A stretch of DNA of 64,000 nucleotides from Trichosporon coremiiforme (lineage: Eukaryota > Basidiomycota > Tremellomycetes > Trichosporonales > Trichosporonaceae), in the NCBI GenBank assembly GCA_039545355.1, contig BCJJ01000015.1, positions 310,001-374,000 on the forward strand. Direction: 5' to 3'. Made by a program: the position numbers and the translations under genes. The notes under the pieces were generated by a model. It was not told the origin of the DNA, made no database searches, and saw nothing but the letters and a program-made list of their open reading frames with translations. Shown here piece after piece: positions 11,276-21,840 of the stretch (position 1 is the stretch's first letter; every line of letters starts with the position of its first letter).

Positions 11276-12274
11276 CTGTAAGATGCATCAGAAGTGCTAC
11301 AAATGCTACGATTACAGTACAGGGCCATACGGCAGATAACCAGCGCCTTGGTGGTGCAACGACCTCCTTGTGCGCAACTGATGTCAGTCTCCGTTCTCGA
11401 GTCGAGGATTGAGGATCGAGTTCGAGTTCGGGTTTGGATTCGAGTTCGCGTTCGCGTTCGAATTCGAGTGCGGTGTGGGATGGGGCTGAGCGAGTATCTC
11501 GACTCACAGTATGATCGGAGAGCGAATACAGTCGAGTCGAGGGTCCGTCTCATTAGCAGCCGGTGATGTCAGCGCTCGTCCTTTCCTGTTTTAGGTGCTC
11601 ATACAATGGCACCCATCTTCTCAAGTCGAAACAGTCGCATGGCCACCACTGGACCAGGCTAGCGCCAAATCATTCGCACTCCGGGACTGAGATGCAGCAC
11701 CTCAATCTGCGTGTGGCCAACCTTCAACCGACCGGCTTCAAAGACTCGTCGCCTCCGTCAAACGATACCGGACCTTGCCGGCACCGTTTCCGAGGACCGA
11801 ATAACTGAACCGGCACCGTGACCCAGCCACCTGAGGACTGGGCACCAAACGCTTTTCTGGACAAGAACGAGGCAGAGTGAAAATCTTACTTGGAAGGTTT
11901 GTTGCTATGTCGCGAGCTGCGCCAGGGGTCGTCGCCTTATCCGTTGCCTGGACACGTCTGGTACGTCTGGGGCGCAGGCCAGACATGAATGCTAATGTGT
12001 GAGTTTTCTGCGCCCCACAGCGCGCTCGCCGGGACGAGACGATCGTTCGTGTCGGACTCTGCTCTGCTGGCTGCGTGATGTCTTCCTTCTGCGCTGGGCG
12101 ACTGTGGCGGCAGACCCTGCAGTGTCTGCTGTTGTTAGCGCGTAGGGTCAGCTGGTGAGTACGTGGTGCCCGGTGAGCCGCAGCACATATGCGGTTTCCA
12201 ATCTATGCATTCTGGCGATAGTCATACAATCCATTATCCCGGTCCAGTTCTAATATGCTAAGCGGTTGTCGAGT
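11276..12274. other. Intergenic between convergent ECD and GUA1 genes
   Basis: About 1 kb holding both 3' ends. It contains a degenerate hexamer repeat (11399-11470) and otherwise no supported gene. The short ORFs have no domain and overlap on opposite strands. Confidence 0.5.
11399..11470. repeat. Degenerate GAGTTC/GCGTTC hexamer tandem repeat
   Basis: A run of 6-bp units of the form GAGTTC, GGTTTG, GATTCG and GCGTTC, about ten imperfect copies, lying 120 bp past the ECD stop codon. Simple-sequence expansion in a 3' region; no function is apparent. Confidence 0.7.
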
Positions 12275-14072
12275 TTAGAGCCACTCGACGGTTCCGGGGG
12301 GCTTGGAGGTGATGTCGTAGGTGACACGGTTGATGCCGCGGACCTCGTTGGTGATGCGGGACGAGATCTTCTTGAGGACGCCNGCGGGGAACTCGAACCA
12401 GTCGGCGGTCATGAAGTCCTCTGTTGAGACGGCNCGGAGGGCGATGACCTGGTCGTACGTGCGGGCGTCACCCTGGACACCGACGGCACGGACGGGGAGG
12501 AGCGCGGCGAANGCCTGCGAGATCTGGTCGTAGAGACCNGCGGCGCGGATCTCCTCNATGTANATGTCGTCGGCGTGCTGCAGGATCTGGACCTGCTCGC
12601 GGGTGACCTCGCCGAGAATACGGATGGCGAGACCGGGGCCGGGGAAGGGGTGGCGGCCGACGAGGTGGGCGGGGATGTTGAGGAGACGGCCGAGGGCACG
12701 GACCTCGTCCTTGAAGAGCTCACGGAGGGGCTCGATGAGCTTGAGCTTCATGTCCTCGAGGAGACCACCGACGTTGTGGTGGGTCTTGATGGTGGCAGAG
12801 GGACCCTTGAACGAGATCGACTCGATAACATCGGGGTAGAGAGTGCCCTGGAGGAGCCACTCGATGGGGCCCTTGGTCTTGTCCTCGGCGCAAGCCTTCT
12901 CGATCTTGGCGGCCTCCTCCTCGAAGACCTCAATGAAGGTGTTGCCGATAATCTTGCGCTTCTTCTCGGGGTCCTCGACACCCTTGAGACGGCCGAGGAA
13001 AAGGTCCGAAGCGTCGACGACGGTCAGGTTGACGCCGAGGTCGTCGGTAAGCATCTTCTTGACCTTCTTCGCCTCGTCCATACGGAGGACACCGTTGTCG
13101 ACCATGATGGCATGGAAGCGGTCGCCGATAGCCTCGTGCATAATCTTGGCGGCGACAGTCGAGTCGACACCACCAGAAACGGCACCGATGACCTGGCCCT
13201 TGTCACCACAGATCTCGCGGATACGGGCGATCTCCTTGGGGATGAACGACTCCATGCTCCATCCGGGCCTGACGCCACAGATGTTGTTGACGAACGAGCC
13301 GATGACGAGCTTGCCCTGCTTCGAGTGGGTGACCTCGGGGTGGAACTGGACACCGTAGAAGGGCTTGGACTCGTGGGCGATGGCGGTCCAGGGCGAGGTG
13401 GGGGTGTGGGCGACAGTGATGAAGTGGGGAGGGAGCGAGGCGACCTGGTCACCGTGCGACATCCAGACGGTCATGCCCTCCTCGGGAATGTCGATGCCGG
13501 CGAAAAGAGCGTCGGCACCGGCGTTGCCAGTCTTCTCGACCGTGATACGGGCGAAGCCGTACTCGCGGTGAGTGTGGGCCTCGACCTTACCACCGTGGGT
13601 AAGAGCCATTTCCTGGAGACCGTAGCAGATGCCCATGACGGGGACACCGGCCTCGAAGACGGCGGGATCGACGTGGGGAGCGTCCTCGGCGTAAACCGAG
13701 TAGGGAGAGCCGGACAGGATGATACCTGCAGGTTAGCCGAGGAGTTCCAAGCAGCGTTCAATTTGCGCAACATTTATGGCCCGCAGTTACTCACCCTTGG
13801 GCTTCCAGCTGAGGTCGGCCATCTTCTGAGTGCAGGGGAGCATCTCACAGTAGACGCCAAGCTCACGGCATCGTCGGGTAATCAGATGCGAGTACTGGTC
13901 CGTCAGTTTATTGTTCCTTGTTGACACCGAGAGCAGCTCCGTTCCTAACATCGCCGACGCCAATCGGCGCACCATCCAGCCCATCCGCACCCCGCAACCG
14001 AAAACTCACCTGCGATCCGAAGTCGAGGATAAGGATCGAGTCGTAGAGGTCGTGAATCTCAGCAGACGCCAT
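12275..14072 (-). CDS. GUA1: GMP synthase (glutamine-hydrolysing)
   Basis: Three exons on the minus strand: 14072-14010, 13894-13795, 13725-12275 (537 aa, close to yeast Gua1 at 525). It converts XMP, glutamine and ATP to GMP in the cytosol, the last step of guanine nucleotide synthesis. The N-terminal class I amidotransferase begins ILILDFGSQ, with the nucleophile Cys in MGICYGLQ and the His/Glu pair in GVQFHPEV. The ATP-pyrophosphatase loop is SGGVDST, followed by the MVDNGVLR and [11 protein letters not shown] blocks and the C-terminal dimerisation domain ending KPPGTVEWL. Six N bases (12383, 12434, 12512, 12539, 12557, 12563) fall in the last 180 bases and do not shift the frame. The start at 14072 puts [12 protein letters not shown] directly before the conserved DFGSQ. 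The 449-codon plus-strand ORF opposite is a shadow. Confidence 0.97.
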
Positions 14073-14667
14073 TTTGGTTGTGGTTTGGGAGGGTGGGGGG
14101 TACCAAGAAGGGAAGCACGGAGCAGCCTCGTTCATATAATTGTTATCTCTCTACTCGAACTCGCGAAATCTTGGAAATATTCAGCATTATTACGTGTAGT
14201 CTCAGGCACGTCTGATTTCACCGATTTGTGGATTTGATAAGCCACCACGCGTCGTGGCGCCTTCATCCGAAAATATTCCTGGCTCAGTACCGCCCACGAT
14301 AGGCAGCAGCAACAGACAGCGATACGAGTTGATGATAGTGTGTGTGTGTGTGTGTGCACCTTGGGACGTGTGACTCCATGATATGACATCAGGTTATCTA
14401 TGACTCGGATACACCAGAAGGGACAAAAAAACTTCGGATCGTGTGCGCGCCGTCGCACTTCCTGAAAGGTTCGATGTGTCCAGAACGGACATTGCGTGAG
14501 GTAGGAGAGGCACAGGGGTGAGTTGGGTAGTGGGTAGCGGCGGAAGTGATGGGTTATTGGTGATGAATATAACTGCCTCAATGATAAAACAATGTGAAGA
14601 AATCCAAATGACAGGGTCTAAAGGCGAGGGTGTGAGGGATGCGGAGTGTAAGTGTGTCACTACCGCT
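14073..14667. other. Intergenic: GUA1 promoter and kinase 3' region
   Basis: Nearly 600 bp between the GUA1 start and the kinase stop, both genes on the minus strand. It contains a TG microsatellite at 14339-14356 and no supported gene. Confidence 0.5.
14339..14356. repeat. (TG)9 microsatellite
   Basis: Uninterrupted TG dinucleotides, about 270 bp upstream of GUA1 in its likely promoter or leader. Length polymorphism between strains would be expected. Confidence 0.9.
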
Positions 14668-17600
14668 TTAGTTGCGGATGGTGGAAGGGACAGCCACGGG
14701 CTGAGCCCACAAAGGTTGGGTCATGACGGGGCTGACAGGGGAGGAGAACATCTGGTGGGACGGGGAGGTGGCACCATCGTGGCTGCGGCTGTAGGCGTGA
14801 CCCTGGGAGAAAAGACCGCCTTCAAAGAGGCTCGGTCGAGCCCCTCGCACGGTACTCCGAGGGTGGGGGTGCGTGAACGTGTATTGGTGTTGCACAGCAG
14901 CCGGAGGCGGTGACGAGTTAGCCTCCGCGTCCAAGGAGCGCTGCAGGCGGTCACACGTGTTGTTGAACGTGGACTGAGCGCCCTTCTCGAGAGTAAGCAG
15001 CGCATCAGTGACGTAGCCCTGCGAAGTCAAGGCTCGCGTGAACTCGACGCGGAAGCGCACACCCTTGATGGAAGTGCCGTGGATGTCACGGGTAGACGCG
15101 GTGCGGCACTTCAGACCACGCTGGCCGTCAATGTCGGTAACATTGGCGCGCACTCCGTGGTTCTCAAGGACCTTGCGAACCTTGTCGCGAGCGTCGTGGA
15201 CGCTGTGGCTCTTAACCTGGATCGAGCGGGACGCGGGCTTGAACGAAAACAGATTGTTAAACCATGATCGCTTCACCTGCGGCTCGGTCGGGTTTGGTGA
15301 GATGGGGGCGATATTCTCAATCGCACCACTCGTCGTCTTGCGTCGTTTCTTAAGCATGCCGAAGCCATCCGCGGCACGGTGAGCGAGCGCAGAGTTCTTT
15401 CCCCAAGTCTCAGTGGACGGGTCTTCCGGCGCGTTCTCGGCGTCGACAAAGACGTAAGAGTTGTCTCGAGCACCCAGACCAGACTCGACGTGCTCGCGTT
15501 CCCGGGGTCCTGAGCGCGTGCCCTGCTGGACAGGAGAGAGCTGAGATCCTTGGAACTGGTAAGAGCGTTGACGCTGGTGCGAATGGTGCTGGCCAGGCGG
15601 AAGGAGCTTTCCGGGAGGGGGTGGCGCTGGTCGCTCGGCCTGGAGCGTGTTAGGCGGGTTCGAGTAGGAAGCTGAACCGCGGTTGTTGGAGGGGTCACGA
15701 GGAGGAGCGTCAAACGCGGAGAAGCCGGGGTTGGGGGAGAAGATTCCTGGCGACATGACGGGGGTGACGGGTGACTCGCAGCGGCTGCTAACCGAGCGAG
15801 CACGGTAGCTGCCGGAAGCTTGGCTCCATCGGCCAGAAACCGGGGGAGGGCCGGAACGCGAGGGAGCGCGGTGAGTGCCAAAACCGTGGCCGACGTTCGG
15901 AAGAGGCGAAATCGGCGAAGGCACCGGCGAGGGAGCGTAGTTGCGCTGCTCATGAACCGAAACAGAATAGAGCGACATGGCCTCCGTCTCATCATCGGAA
16001 GCATCGGCGAATTGGTCGTCATCGGAGGAGTGGCGGAGCTCCGCCTTGGTAACCCCAGGGCTGGTTATGGGAGTACCATTAGTGTAGTTCAGGTATGTGG
16101 CGTACTCCGGGGGCAGCGAGCCGTTCGAGTTGCTGGACGCGGTCGACGAGCGAATGTTCATAGAATTCAGCTGGTTGGCGATCTCGACTAAGAAAGTCTG
16201 CAGGTCACGGTTGTCGACGACGGGGGGAGATAAGGGGATCACGGTCGAATCCGTCATCTGCGGTGATCGCGGCGCCATGGCGTTCGGCGACATGGGAGCC
16301 TGGGCGGTAGCCTTCTGAGGAATGACAGTCGTCTGAATGTCCTTGATAGGGGTCGCTTCCTGCAGCGTTATAGCAGGCGTGGGCGCGATGGGACCAAGGG
16401 TGGGCGCACCCGTGGAAGCGGTCGCAGTGTGGCGGGAGACGGGGGATCGCGGGCCACTGGGACCGGCAGTGCGGGGACCAAGCTTCGACGGTGTGCGGAG
16501 TCCAGACTCCACTTCAGGCTCGCCAGCAGCCTTCTTCGGCGTCGGCGCTTGAGGGCGGGGAGGGGGAGGGGTGTGGTGGTGCTGGATCGTGTCATTCTCC
16601 GAGAGGGGAATAGGCTTCCTGCGGATTGTCTGCGCCGCAGCAGCAGTAGCGGTAGTGGCGGTGGCAACGGCCGGCATAGGCGGCAGGATGGTTTCACGCT
16701 TAGTAGGAGTGCGACCAGCTATAGTAGCGGCACGCCTGTGGCTGACATGGCCGATTGGTCGCATATGCGGTCGCGCGCGGTCCTCTTCGGACTCCTCCTC
16801 GCTGTCTCCCTCCATGTTGTAGTTCTCAAGATGACGGTCGCGGTACTTGATGAGAAGATGGTAGATCGCCTTCTCCCATGTCTTTTCGGGGCTCATCAGA
16901 GCTCCGTAAATCTCGTTGTCCGACGCTCCATGCCACAGGGTCTTGAGGTTCTTCATGATCTCGGGCTCGATCTCGCTTGCAGCGACTGGACGGGCCATGA
17001 CATCCAGCGAAGGGGGCATGGGCAGCTCGCGTCCACCGACCAGACGAGGTGCGTGGGAGCAGAAGAACGGGTGCCTGACAATTTCGGCCATGGTAATACG
17101 CTCCTCCGGGTCCTTTTCCAGCATGCGCCTCAGCAGGTCCTGCGCAGCGGGGTCGATGTCATCCGGCATGTCGAAGAGACCAATCTTGACCTTTTGCAGC
17201 AGCGCGCGGATGTTGTCATCGTCGAAAGGCAAACGACCGGTGAGAAGCGCGAACAGAATGATACCACAGGACCAAATGTCGCTCGCCGAGCCGTTGTACA
17301 TCTTACCCGCGACGATTTCAGGAGAGGCGTAGTGCGGCGAGCCACATGATGTTTCAAGCATGCGCTCATCAGCCTGCCACGCCGCCATTCCGAAGTCCGC
17401 AACCTTAATGTTCTTGTCCTTATCAAGAAGGAGGTTCTCAGGCTTCAGGTCGCGATGGCAAATGTTGAAGCGGTGGCAGTAGTCGACCGCGTAGATGATC
17501 TGCTGGAAGTACTTGAGCGCCTCACTCGGCGGCAGACGTCCTCTGCGCACCAGGTAGTCGAACAGTTCTCCTCCCGGAACATACTCCATGATGAGGTACC

Positions 17601-18286
17601 TAAGGCGCGAGGTCAGCAACGGAAGCGAAGAGGCGGTAGTGCTGCGTAAAGACATACAGGTCCTGGTCAGTCTCCCACACATCGTACAGGCTGAGAACGT
17701 TCGGATGATCGATGAGCTTCATGATCACGATCTCGCGCTCTATGCCGAGAAGCAACTTCTCCGCACGTCCTGCAGCCTCATTCATCGACAGACGCGACGA
17801 AATGATGAGACCCTTGGGCACAATCTTGATCGCAGCATACTGTCCGGTTGTTTGGTGTTTGGCGATCTTGACACGACCTATCGTTTTCCGTCAGCCAACT
17901 ATATCGCCTCCTCGGTCTTTGCATCACGGAACTCAGTTGACGGCGATTCGGATGTGGATGCAAGCACGAGTGGTGACTGGTGACGGGTGGGGTATTGCCT
18001 GAGCACTGCCCAAATGGGTTGGACGTATGGGTCCCACCCCGTCCGCAGTCTGTGCGCGCCGTGAATACTCCGTAGAATCCTGCAATGGATACGTACCCGA
18101 CGAGCCCTTGCCGATGGTGCGACCTATCCGCCACTGGCCGATTGATCGGGCGTCTTCGCGACCGCTGCTGCTTCCCGACGTCGTCGACATGCGCTTGCGG
18201 CGATCACCTGTGCTCGGTCCAGCAGACGACTGTTGCTGGGGAACGGGGGCACGTCGTGAGGCCGTATGTTGTGACGCGTGTGCCAT
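14668..18286 (-). CDS. Ser/Thr protein kinase, Gin4/Hsl1/Nim1 (CAMKL) type
   Basis: Three exons on the minus strand: 18286-18097, 17877-17658, 17599-14668 (1,113 aa). The kinase domain is N-terminal. The P-loop GKGSSGRVKIA is split by intron 1; then come the VAIK-type Lys (AAIKIV), GGELFDYL, the catalytic loop HRDLKPENLLL (Asp near 187), DFGMA and SPEIV with the activation segment TSCGSPHY. A long Ser/Pro-rich linker follows. The C-terminal part, near residues 990-1090 (VKSHSVHDARDKVRKVL through VRFRVEFTRAL), looks like the KA1-type phospholipid-binding domain of this family. Family knowledge: these kinases localise to septins at the bud neck, phosphorylate septins and regulate Swe1/Wee1 in the morphogenesis checkpoint. 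The start MAHASQ at 18286 has good context (ACAATGG). No other ATG occurs upstream on this strand for about 1.26 kb. Confidence 0.92.
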
Positions 18287-19547
18287 TGTTGTGCAAGTGG
18301 TCTGGTGAGTGAATACGGGAAAGGGGAGTGGCGAGCTTGGGGTTGCCGTAAAGGGGACAAGCAACTGGCCAGAGGAAGACACGCTTAGACGAGTGTGACG
18401 CTCAACAAGACAGCCGGAGGGCAAGTCTCTTTGGGCGACAATACGGTCGACAGGTGCCTACCACGCGTGGATGCAGGAAAGTGGTGCGAGGGGATGGGAA
18501 GGGTACAAGCGGAAGATGGCGCTCGCTCTTCGGACACGCGTATCTACTTGGCCGAGAGAGAGACAAAGCTGTGGTCGAGTGTGAAGCCGTCGGAAAGCTT
18601 AGGTGACAAGTTCCCTGGCGCTAGCTGACGGCTACAGGACACTGGGCGAGCTGGCGATCGTACACGACTGGAGGAGCGGGCGAGTCGGAGTGTCGAGTAC
18701 GCGATGCAGGTTGATGGATGAAGAGAGGTCGAGAGTGAGATGGGATAGATGACGGAGTGGATGGGACTGGAAGGGGGACGCGTTGGATGGTACGCTAGGC
18801 AGGGCAGGCCACTGGAATGCTGGGCTCCTGCGGGCTGCGGTCCGTCGGTCTTTGGGTGCAGAGAGGATCGGGGCTCGGGGCTCTGGACTGGGCTCTGGAC
18901 AGTGTGTGTCGAACGCTGGGAGTGCTGGTACTGCAAGGGGAAAGAGGAGAGTGTTGGGAAGCAGGGGGGGGGGGGCAAGGGGAGGGGGTAGGCAGAGCAG
19001 TGGGAGCTGGGTGGGTGGGCAGGAGGTACGGGTCGAAAGTCAAAGTCGCAAGCAGGATGTCGACGAGGAGGCAGCAGGCAGCTGAGGCAGGTGAGCCGGA
19101 GCAGGGGACGGTGGTGAGGTTGAGTTTGGGCGAGTAGAGTTTGGAGCAGTGTTAGGGCAGGGCCGGTCGTCCGCGAGCTGGAGCTGTGGGTGTGGGTGTT
19201 GGTGTGGGTGGTGGGAGCTGGAGGAGGGACACCTGAGATGGACGACAACAAGCTTACCAAACGCAGACGTCCGGAGGGAGCCAGGGAAGACAGTTGCAGG
19301 GATGGCAGGGAGTACAGGGCTGGTAGGCAGGTATGGATGTAGGCAGGCGAGCACCCAGGCGCTAGGCAGTGAGGCGGTCTGGTGTACAGGCACAAGACCC
19401 GCAACGCCCGCCGAGCGCACAGGAGGGCGACCCGCGTTGCCCTGTTTTACTTCCGTCGCTGGAAAGTCAGGCGCGCTGTGAACAAGGTGATGGGGGCTCT
19501 GTGATTGGCCAGGGGGCGTCTTGATGTTTGCGCTTTCGACGTTGTCG
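18287..19547 (-). promoter_or_regulatory. Probable long AUG-free 5' leader of the Gin4-type kinase gene
   Basis: Reading the plus strand from 18287 to 19547 I find no CAT, so the minus strand has no ATG for about 1.26 kb, where about 20 are expected by chance. The plus strand of the same stretch has many ATGs. The minus strand is strongly pyrimidine-rich (CTCC, CCCA repeats). This strand-specific depletion is what selection against upstream AUGs in a long mRNA leader would leave. A CCAAT box on the minus strand (about 19504-19508) lies near its outer end. A 286-codon ORF inside it begins with a non-ATG codon and is Pro/Ser/His/Leu-biased, so I do not call it a gene. Confidence 0.6.
18964..18976. 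repeat. G13 homopolymer
   Basis: Thirteen consecutive G on the plus strand (C13 in the inferred kinase leader RNA). A likely site of length error or polymorphism. Confidence 0.85.
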
Positions 19548-20652
19548 GCATTTGTTACTGAATTTCTCTTGCTTGTCCCTTGTGACTGACCCTCCGTCCC
19601 TGAAGTCCCTGTCGTCCCTGCCTTCCCTCATGCTAGTCAGCCCTGCAATCTCCCTGAACCCTTACCATTAGTGATGGGCTTGCACCACCACGACCGACCA
19701 CGCCGCCTGGCCTGCCCAACCTGCCCAGGCCACTCGCTGCACCCAGCCCACCGGACCCACCACACCGCTCGCAGCATAACTCGGCGCCTCGCTCTCGACA
19801 CCGTGTACGTCACTTGGAAGTTTACATAACGCCCTTTCATCGCTGAAACGTCCTCTTCGTCAGCCCTCTGTTCATACGCGGCCGCACTCTAACACCCACC
19901 GTTCACAGTCCCAGCTGGCCATTGGGCAGCGGTCAGCGAACACCTTGGACGCACATTGATTCATTCACTGGAATGCCTCTTACAAAAGCGTGCTTCTCTC
20001 CCCTTTAGTCTCACCCTTGCAGACCTGACTCTGCTTCGGTCTGCCATCGTCCGCAACGAGTGTAGCTTGCTAATTGTGAACTGCTGAATTCTCACGGACA
20101 CCGGCATCGGCACGACTCGCCATTCACGACCGGGCAGCCGGCCACCCGGACGCCTTCGCCGTGCGAGCCGTAGCTTGCGGTAGTTGTTTATCTGTGACCG
20201 CTGGCTGGCTGGCTGTGCCTGTCTTGTCTTACTCCAGACCAGTTTTTCCCAGACTGAAATGCATTGCTGAATGCAACATGAATGCCGCAGGAAATTCATG
20301 TGTTGAATTGCCCACCCTTCATAGCGTTGCTTAACCCTCTTGGGTCGCCGTTCGCCGCCTGGTCGCTATAAGAATGCAAACATAAGGGCTACGGAGCCCG
20401 CCAAGCGAATTCGGCGAGATATGACGAAGACCTTCTTCGCCCAGGAAGCAGGGCTGAGCAGGGCCGAGGAGGGCGACCGAATCGAATGGGGTACGGTTCT
20501 TCAGGGACGCTTAAAGGTGAAGGCTCCAGACCCGGGTAGACCCAGAACGCAATGACGGTTGGACCCACCATCACCGTGCACTTGCAATTGGTAGCTGACC
20601 CTGGACCGCCGACCTGAACTGAGTATTAAGAGGGTCGTTGGCAGGTGCAGAA

Positions 20653-20674
20653 GAATGCAGAATGCAGAATGCAG
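20653..20674. repeat. 7-bp tandem repeat (GAATGCA), three copies
   Basis: Three perfect consecutive copies of the heptamer; simple-sequence repeat in a gene-poor stretch. Confidence 0.8.
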
Positions 20675-21531
20675 CACGCGCACACACACGCTGCTAGGTT
20701 AGTGTGAGAACAGCGTGATGCTCTGCAGAAATGCAAGGCTTGCCAGCGGACAAGTGCATTCTGTACATCAGTGCACGGTCATGGATAAGTTATGAATCTC
20801 ACTCAGGACCTGAGCTATGGGGTGCAGCTGACCTCGGAACCGGAAGTACGCTGCGCACCGTTCAGCCTGACATTGTTTAGGTTGTGGGAGATCGACCAGC
20901 GTTGCTTTGTCCTTGGAAGCCAGCGGGCGACGCGCCTCTGATCTGGCTCCTGCGCCACCTCCGGCCGTTAGGTATGCAAACAGAGCCATTTCGAGAGCCA
21001 CGCGGGGGCGCTCCTCCTGATAATAATGCATTCACGGTGGCGTTCCGGCGTCGTTCGTGGATCGAATCGATCCGGCGGTGGGCGACACGAATGGCTCGCT
21101 GGGCGCGCCGGGCGGCCGTGCACTTCGCATCGTGGCGACCGGCGACGGCCACACACACAACGCCGTGCGTATGCGCGTGGAGTGACTGTCCCCTTTCTCG
21201 CAACGCCGGGCGCGGACCGGCGTAGGACTGGCGCTCGCGCAGCCTTCGGTGGATCCTTCGAACGCCATTCGGACCCTACACACGACGCCCTCGCACGTTC
21301 GGTAACCGAGTATTGCGGTTTGAGATCCCAGCGACGCTGCGACGCTGCCCCTCTTCCGAGAGAACCAGGAGCCAGGGCGGCCCACGTCTCGCCAGTGTGG
21401 AACGCAGCATTTCGTACGCATCGTGCGCCCCGCCGCTGGCCGTGCTGAGGTACTGGTGCCATGGTACCGTGCGAAGTTGTGTATCTAGGGCGCGGCCAGG
21501 GCAGCAGGGCGAACAGGGCCACCCATACAGA

Positions 21532-21554
21532 AATGTAACGTTCTCCGTTACATT
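21532..21554. repeat. Perfect 9-bp inverted repeat
   Basis: Arms AATGTAACG and CGTTACATT are separated by five bases (TTCTC). It could form a small hairpin or be a palindromic protein site. Nothing around it supports a terminator or a mobile-element end. Confidence 0.6.
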
Positions 21555-21810
21555 CTGAATGTTTGCTCCACAACACAAGACGCAAACACGCCGTGTCCCG
21601 TGGCTTCGTTCCCTGTGTTCTGCTCATCATTGCTCAGGCGAAGGCGTTGCGGGCAGATTCTCCCCCCTGGCTTGACCCATAACATGTTGCAAAACGCAAT
21701 GCCTGCCGAGCCCGACCACTCTGCCAGTGTCCCGATATCCCGATGACAGCATCTCGCACCAGACGCCAGAGTGACTAGCCCACTGCGGAGCACAGCGTCA
21801 CGATCGACAT

Positions 21811-21840
21811 CGCCTCGCCCGCCTCGCCCGCCTCGCCCGC
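21811..21840. repeat. 9-bp tandem repeat (CCTCGCCCG)
   Basis: Slightly more than three copies of a GC-rich nonamer in non-coding DNA. Confidence 0.8.

Noticed and set aside
12575..13924. 449-codon plus-strand ORF
   Set aside because: Antisense of GUA1, whose exons are unambiguous; the composition (Asp/Glu/Leu/Val-rich) is typical of antisense GC-rich frames.
18544..19404. 286-codon minus-strand ORF upstream of the kinase
   Set aside because: No ATG start; Pro/Ser/His/Leu-biased from pyrimidine-rich DNA. Interpreted as mRNA leader.
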